DNA of 64,000 bases from Clostridium grantii DSM 8605 (GTDB taxonomy: Bacteria; Bacillota; Clostridia; Clostridiales; Clostridiaceae). The stretch spans positions 1 to 64,000 of the forward strand of contig NZ_FQXM01000010.1 in assembly GCF_900129965.1 (NCBI RefSeq), written 5' to 3'. The notes under the pieces were generated by a model, which was not told where the DNA came from, made no database searches, and worked only from the letters and a program-made list of their open reading frames with translations. Of the stretch, positions 61,429-64,000 are shown one piece after another. Within the stretch, counting starts at the first letter, position 1. Each line of letters opens with the position of its first letter. A program made the position numbers and the translations under genes.

Positions 61429-61989
61429 ATGAGATTTATAAAGGATGAGGAATTTATTAGAGGCAATTGCCCTATGACAAAAGAAGAAACTAGAATATTA
61501 AGTATAGCAAAATTAGAAATAGAAGAAGACTCAAAGGTCTTAGATGTAGGGGCAGGAACAGGATCTATAAGTATTCAGGCTGCAAAGATTTGTTCAAAGG
61601 GAAAAGTTATAGGAATAGAAAAGGATGAAGATGCTTTAGATGTATTATATAAAAATAAAGAAAAATTCCAAACCTACAATTTTGAAATAATTGAAGGGGA
61701 GGCAATGGAAAAATTAAATGAGATAAATGAAAGTTTTGATGCTGTATTCATAGGTGGAAGTGGCGGAAATTTAAAAGAAATCATAAATGTAAGCTTAGAA
61801 AAACTGAAACCAAAGGGCAGAATAGTGTTGAACTTTATTACTATAGATAATTTATATATTGCACTAAATACTCTTAAACAATTAGGAGTAACAGCTGAAT
61901 GCAATCAAATTCAAGTGAGTAGAGCAAAAGGTAGAACTCACATGATGGTAGCAAATAATCCGATATTTATAATAAGTGGGGGTAAATAA
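61429..61989 (+). CDS. cbiT: cobalt-precorrin-6B C15-methyltransferase (decarboxylating)
   Basis: 186 residues, class I methyltransferase fold. FIRGNCPMTKEETR at the start (CbiT hallmark), SAM motif VLDVGAGTGSISIQAA, and FIGGSGGNLKEI. ATG 61429 with CAGGTG upstream, one base after cbiE. The cbiL start is directly after the stop. Confidence 0.94.
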   Translation: MRFIKDEEFIRGNCPMTKEETRILSIAKLEIEEDSKVLDVGAGTGSISIQAAKICSKGKVIGIEKDEDALDVLYKNKEKFQTYNFEIIEGEAMEKLNEINESFDAVFIGGSGGNLKEIINVSLEKLKPKGRIVLNFITIDNLYIALNTLKQLGVTAECNQIQVSRAKGRTHMMVANNPIFIISGGK

Positions 61990-62655
61990 ATGGCTAAATT
62001 ATATGGAATAGGCGTTGGACCAGGAGATAAAGAACTTGTAACCATAAAAGCAGCAAGAATTATAGGAGAATCACAAGTAATTGTAACTCCAAGCGGAATG
62101 AAAGGGGGAAAAAGTATAGCTTTAGAAACAGTTGAAGATTATATTAATGAAAATTGTGAAGTGTTAACAAAACATTTTCCAATGGGGGGACCAGAACAAG
62201 AAGATAAGATTTATGAAGCTTTTCAAGCTATTGAAGAAAAACTATTAGAAGGAAAAGATGTAACCTTCCTAACTATTGGAGATCCTTTCGTATACAGTAC
62301 ATATATATATCTTTTAAAATATATTGAGGAAAAAGGTTACGAAACTGAAACTATACCAGGAATAACTTCTTTCTGTGCATGTGCAAGTATAGCGGGAACA
62401 CCACTTGTTATAGGAAATGAACCTTTATTAATAGTTCCTGGAGACAGAATTGAATCTATAAAAGATGAAAAATTTGTTGTAGTAATGAAAGTTTATAGAA
62501 GAGAAGAAGAAGTTATAAACTACTTAGAAGACAAAGGCTTTAAATATGTTTATATTAAAAAAGCTGGAAGAGAAGGACAGGAAGTTTTAACTGAGAAAGA
62601 AGAAATAATTAAAAATAACGAATACATGGCGCTAATCATAGCAAATAGAGACTAG
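61990..62655 (+). CDS. cbiL: cobalt-factor-II C20-methyltransferase
   Basis: 221-residue SAM methylase acting on cobalt-sirohydrochlorin. LYGIGVGPGDKELVTIKAAR, LTIGDPFVYSTYIYLL, and IPGITSFCACASIAGTPL fit CbiL. No gap from cbiT, so tightly coupled. Confidence 0.94.
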   Translation: MAKLYGIGVGPGDKELVTIKAARIIGESQVIVTPSGMKGGKSIALETVEDYINENCEVLTKHFPMGGPEQEDKIYEAFQAIEEKLLEGKDVTFLTIGDPFVYSTYIYLLKYIEEKGYETETIPGITSFCACASIAGTPLVIGNEPLLIVPGDRIESIKDEKFVVVMKVYRREEEVINYLEDKGFKYVYIKKAGREGQEVLTEKEEIIKNNEYMALIIANRD

Positions 62656-62666
62656 GGGGAAATATA

Positions 62667-63419
62667 ATGGTATATTTTATAGGAGCAGGTCCGGGAAACG
62701 TAGATTTAATCACAGTAAAGGGTAGAGATATTTTGTCTAAAGCAGATGTTGTAATATATGCAGGATCGTTAGTAAATAAAGAACATATGGATTTTTGCAA
62801 AGAAGGCGTAGAAATTCATAATTCAGCATCAATGACTTTGGAAGCTGTTATTGAAGTAATGAAGAAAGCTAAAGCAGAAGGAAAAGATGTGGTAAGACTT
62901 CACACTGGAGACCCAGCAATTTATGGTGCTATAAAAGAGCAAATGGATGAACTAGAAAAACTAGATATCAAATTTGAAGTAGTACCAGGAGTTAGTTCTT
63001 TCACAGCAGCGGCAGCAGCAATTAAAAAAGAATTTACACTCCCAAATGTGACACAAACAGTTATTCTTACAAGAATTGAAGGAAGAACTCCAGTACCAGA
63101 AACGGAGGATTTAGCAAAACTAGCATCCATTGGGGCATCAATGGCTATATTCTTGTCAGTATCAATGATGGATAAAGTTGTGGCTAAATTAAGAGAAGGC
63201 TATAGACGAAATGTTCCAATAGCAGTTATAGAAAAAGCAACATGGCCAGATGAAAGATCTATTATAGGAACTTTAGATGATATAAGCGAGAAAGTTAAAG
63301 CAGCAAATATAACAAAAATGGCTCAAATATTAGTTGGAGATTTTATTGATTGTGAATATGATAAAAGCTTGTTGTACGATAAAAGTTTTTCTCATATGTT
63401 TAGAGATGCTGAAAAATAG
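62667..63419 (+). CDS. cbiF: cobalt-precorrin-4 C11-methyltransferase
   Basis: 250 residues. VYFIGAGPGNVDLITVKG, YAGSLVNKEH, RLHTGDPAIYGAIKEQM, and TVILTRIEGRTPVPE are the CbiF/CobM signatures. ATG with GGGGGA upstream, 11 bases after cbiL. Confidence 0.96.
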   Translation: MVYFIGAGPGNVDLITVKGRDILSKADVVIYAGSLVNKEHMDFCKEGVEIHNSASMTLEAVIEVMKKAKAEGKDVVRLHTGDPAIYGAIKEQMDELEKLDIKFEVVPGVSSFTAAAAAIKKEFTLPNVTQTVILTRIEGRTPVPETEDLAKLASIGASMAIFLSVSMMDKVVAKLREGYRRNVPIAVIEKATWPDERSIIGTLDDISEKVKAANITKMAQILVGDFIDCEYDKSLLYDKSFSHMFRDAEK

Positions 63420-63431
63420 GAAGGTTTTTTT

Positions 63432-64000
63432 ATGAAAACAGCCATTGTAACTTTTACAAATCAAGGGGATAAAATAGCGGAAACACTAACTAAACATATG
63501 GATATTCATTTATATTCTAAAAAGCAACAACCAGATTTTAATTTCAAAGAAGTAGCAAAAAAGCTTATGAATGAATACAATGAAATAATATTCGTTTCCT
63601 CTACTGGAATAGCTGTAAGAGCTATAGCTCCTTATTTAATAAGTAAAACTGAGGACCCGGCAGTGGTGGTAATAGATAACACATTAAAATATGTTATAAG
63701 TTTACTTAGTGGACATTTAGGTGGAGCAAATGAACTGACTTTAAAGCTAGCAGAAATTTTAGGAGCCGAAGCTATTATAACGACAGCTACAGATAATTTA
63801 AATATAGTAGCTCCCGATATGATTGCAAAAGAAAATAATCTTATTATTGATGATATGAAAAAAGCAAAGAGCATAGCAGCAGATTTAGTTGAAGGTAAAA
63901 AAGTTGGATTTATTGATGATAAAAATCAAATGAAATTGCCTAAAGGGTATATTGATGATTTAAAAGAATCGCATTCATTAGTATATATAACTAATAAAGA
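63432..64000 (+). CDS. cbiG: cobalt-precorrin-5A hydrolase, 3' end missing
   Basis: Opens the lactone of cobalt-precorrin-5A, releasing acetaldehyde. 189 codons in the window: MKTAIVTFTNQGDKIAE, IFVSSTGIAVRAIAPYL, and YVISLLSGHLGGANELTLKLAEILGA are typical of the CbiG N-terminal and core domains. The frame is open to the last base; the rest of the gene lies beyond. ATG with AGGAAGG upstream. Confidence 0.95.
   Translation, partial: MKTAIVTFTNQGDKIAETLTKHMDIHLYSKKQQPDFNFKEVAKKLMNEYNEIIFVSSTGIAVRAIAPYLISKTEDPAVVVIDNTLKYVISLLSGHLGGANELTLKLAEILGAEAIITTATDNLNIVAPDMIAKENNLIIDDMKKAKSIAADLVEGKKVGFIDDKNQMKLPKGYIDDLKESHSLVYITNK

Overview
This AT-rich window of densely packed genes looks like the chromosome of an anaerobic, low-GC Firmicute close to Clostridium. 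The evidence is strong GGAGG ribosome binding sites, GTG and TTG starts, the anaerobic cobalt-early cobalamin genes, the C5 (glutamyl-tRNA) route to aminolevulinate, Feo iron transport, DUF5685 and DUF1836 proteins, and protein sequences that resemble clostridial families. No rRNA, tRNA, CRISPR array, prophage or conjugative module was seen.

Layout. 1-3.5 kb: end of a sugar-alcohol operon (mannitol-type PTS EIICBA, 1-phosphofructokinase, SorE-like zinc dehydrogenase). 3.5-6.3 kb (minus): DUF624 and other membrane proteins, then an overlapping J-domain/DUF5685 pair. 6.5-16.4 kb: DNA polymerase IV, HD hydrolase, nitroreductase, methyltransferase, and two type IA topoisomerases separated by a membrane protein and a TetR regulator. 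16.6-23.1 kb: a patch of gene decay (deleted methyltransferase, two frameshifted genes, a beheaded metallo-hydrolase) around an intact sensor histidine kinase and an alpha/beta hydrolase. 23.2-26.7 kb: RsgA, an intact GGDEF diguanylate cyclase and a RAYT-type transposase. 26.9-31.2 kb (minus): a thiamine salvage operon thiW-thiD-cytX-thiM-thiE behind a TPP riboswitch with its own terminator. 31.2-38.2 kb: ABC-F ATPase, hemolysin III, DUF1836, OhrR-like regulator with a flavin disulfide reductase, DUF1499, and a TudS/DUF1722 protein. 38.25-40.16 kb: a complete IS1182-type element. 40.2-46.2 kb: M32 carboxypeptidase and a Fur-box-controlled feoA-feoA-feoB operon with its Cys-rich membrane partner. 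46.4-49.8 kb: two membrane GGDEF proteins with dead active sites but intact RxxD sites, followed by an anchored C39-like cysteine peptidase. 49.8-64 kb: a cobalamin riboswitch and terminator in front of hemA-sirC-hemC-cobA/hemD-hemB-hemL-cbiK-cbiA-cbiC-cbiD-cbiE-cbiT-cbiL-cbiF-cbiG; the last gene runs off the window.

How genes work together. The last operon contains the steps from glutamyl-tRNA to precorrin-2 and much of the corrin ring chemistry under one B12 switch, so tetrapyrrole supply here appears devoted to cobalamin and siroheme. The thi operon salvages thiamine precursors under TPP control. Feo genes are under iron control. The window also holds one apparently active cyclic-di-GMP synthase whose inhibitory site is lost, and two paralogues that show the opposite pattern and sit beside an extracytoplasmic protease; this is the most interesting candidate system.

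Three families of short repeats are scattered between genes: GGGACGGTTC palindromes (three copies, one next to a RAYT gene), a 104-bp hairpin repeat (two full and two partial copies), and GC-rich elements with GTAGGGG ends (two copies in the cobalamin operon). At least one copy of each family supplies the TAG stop codon of the neighbouring gene.
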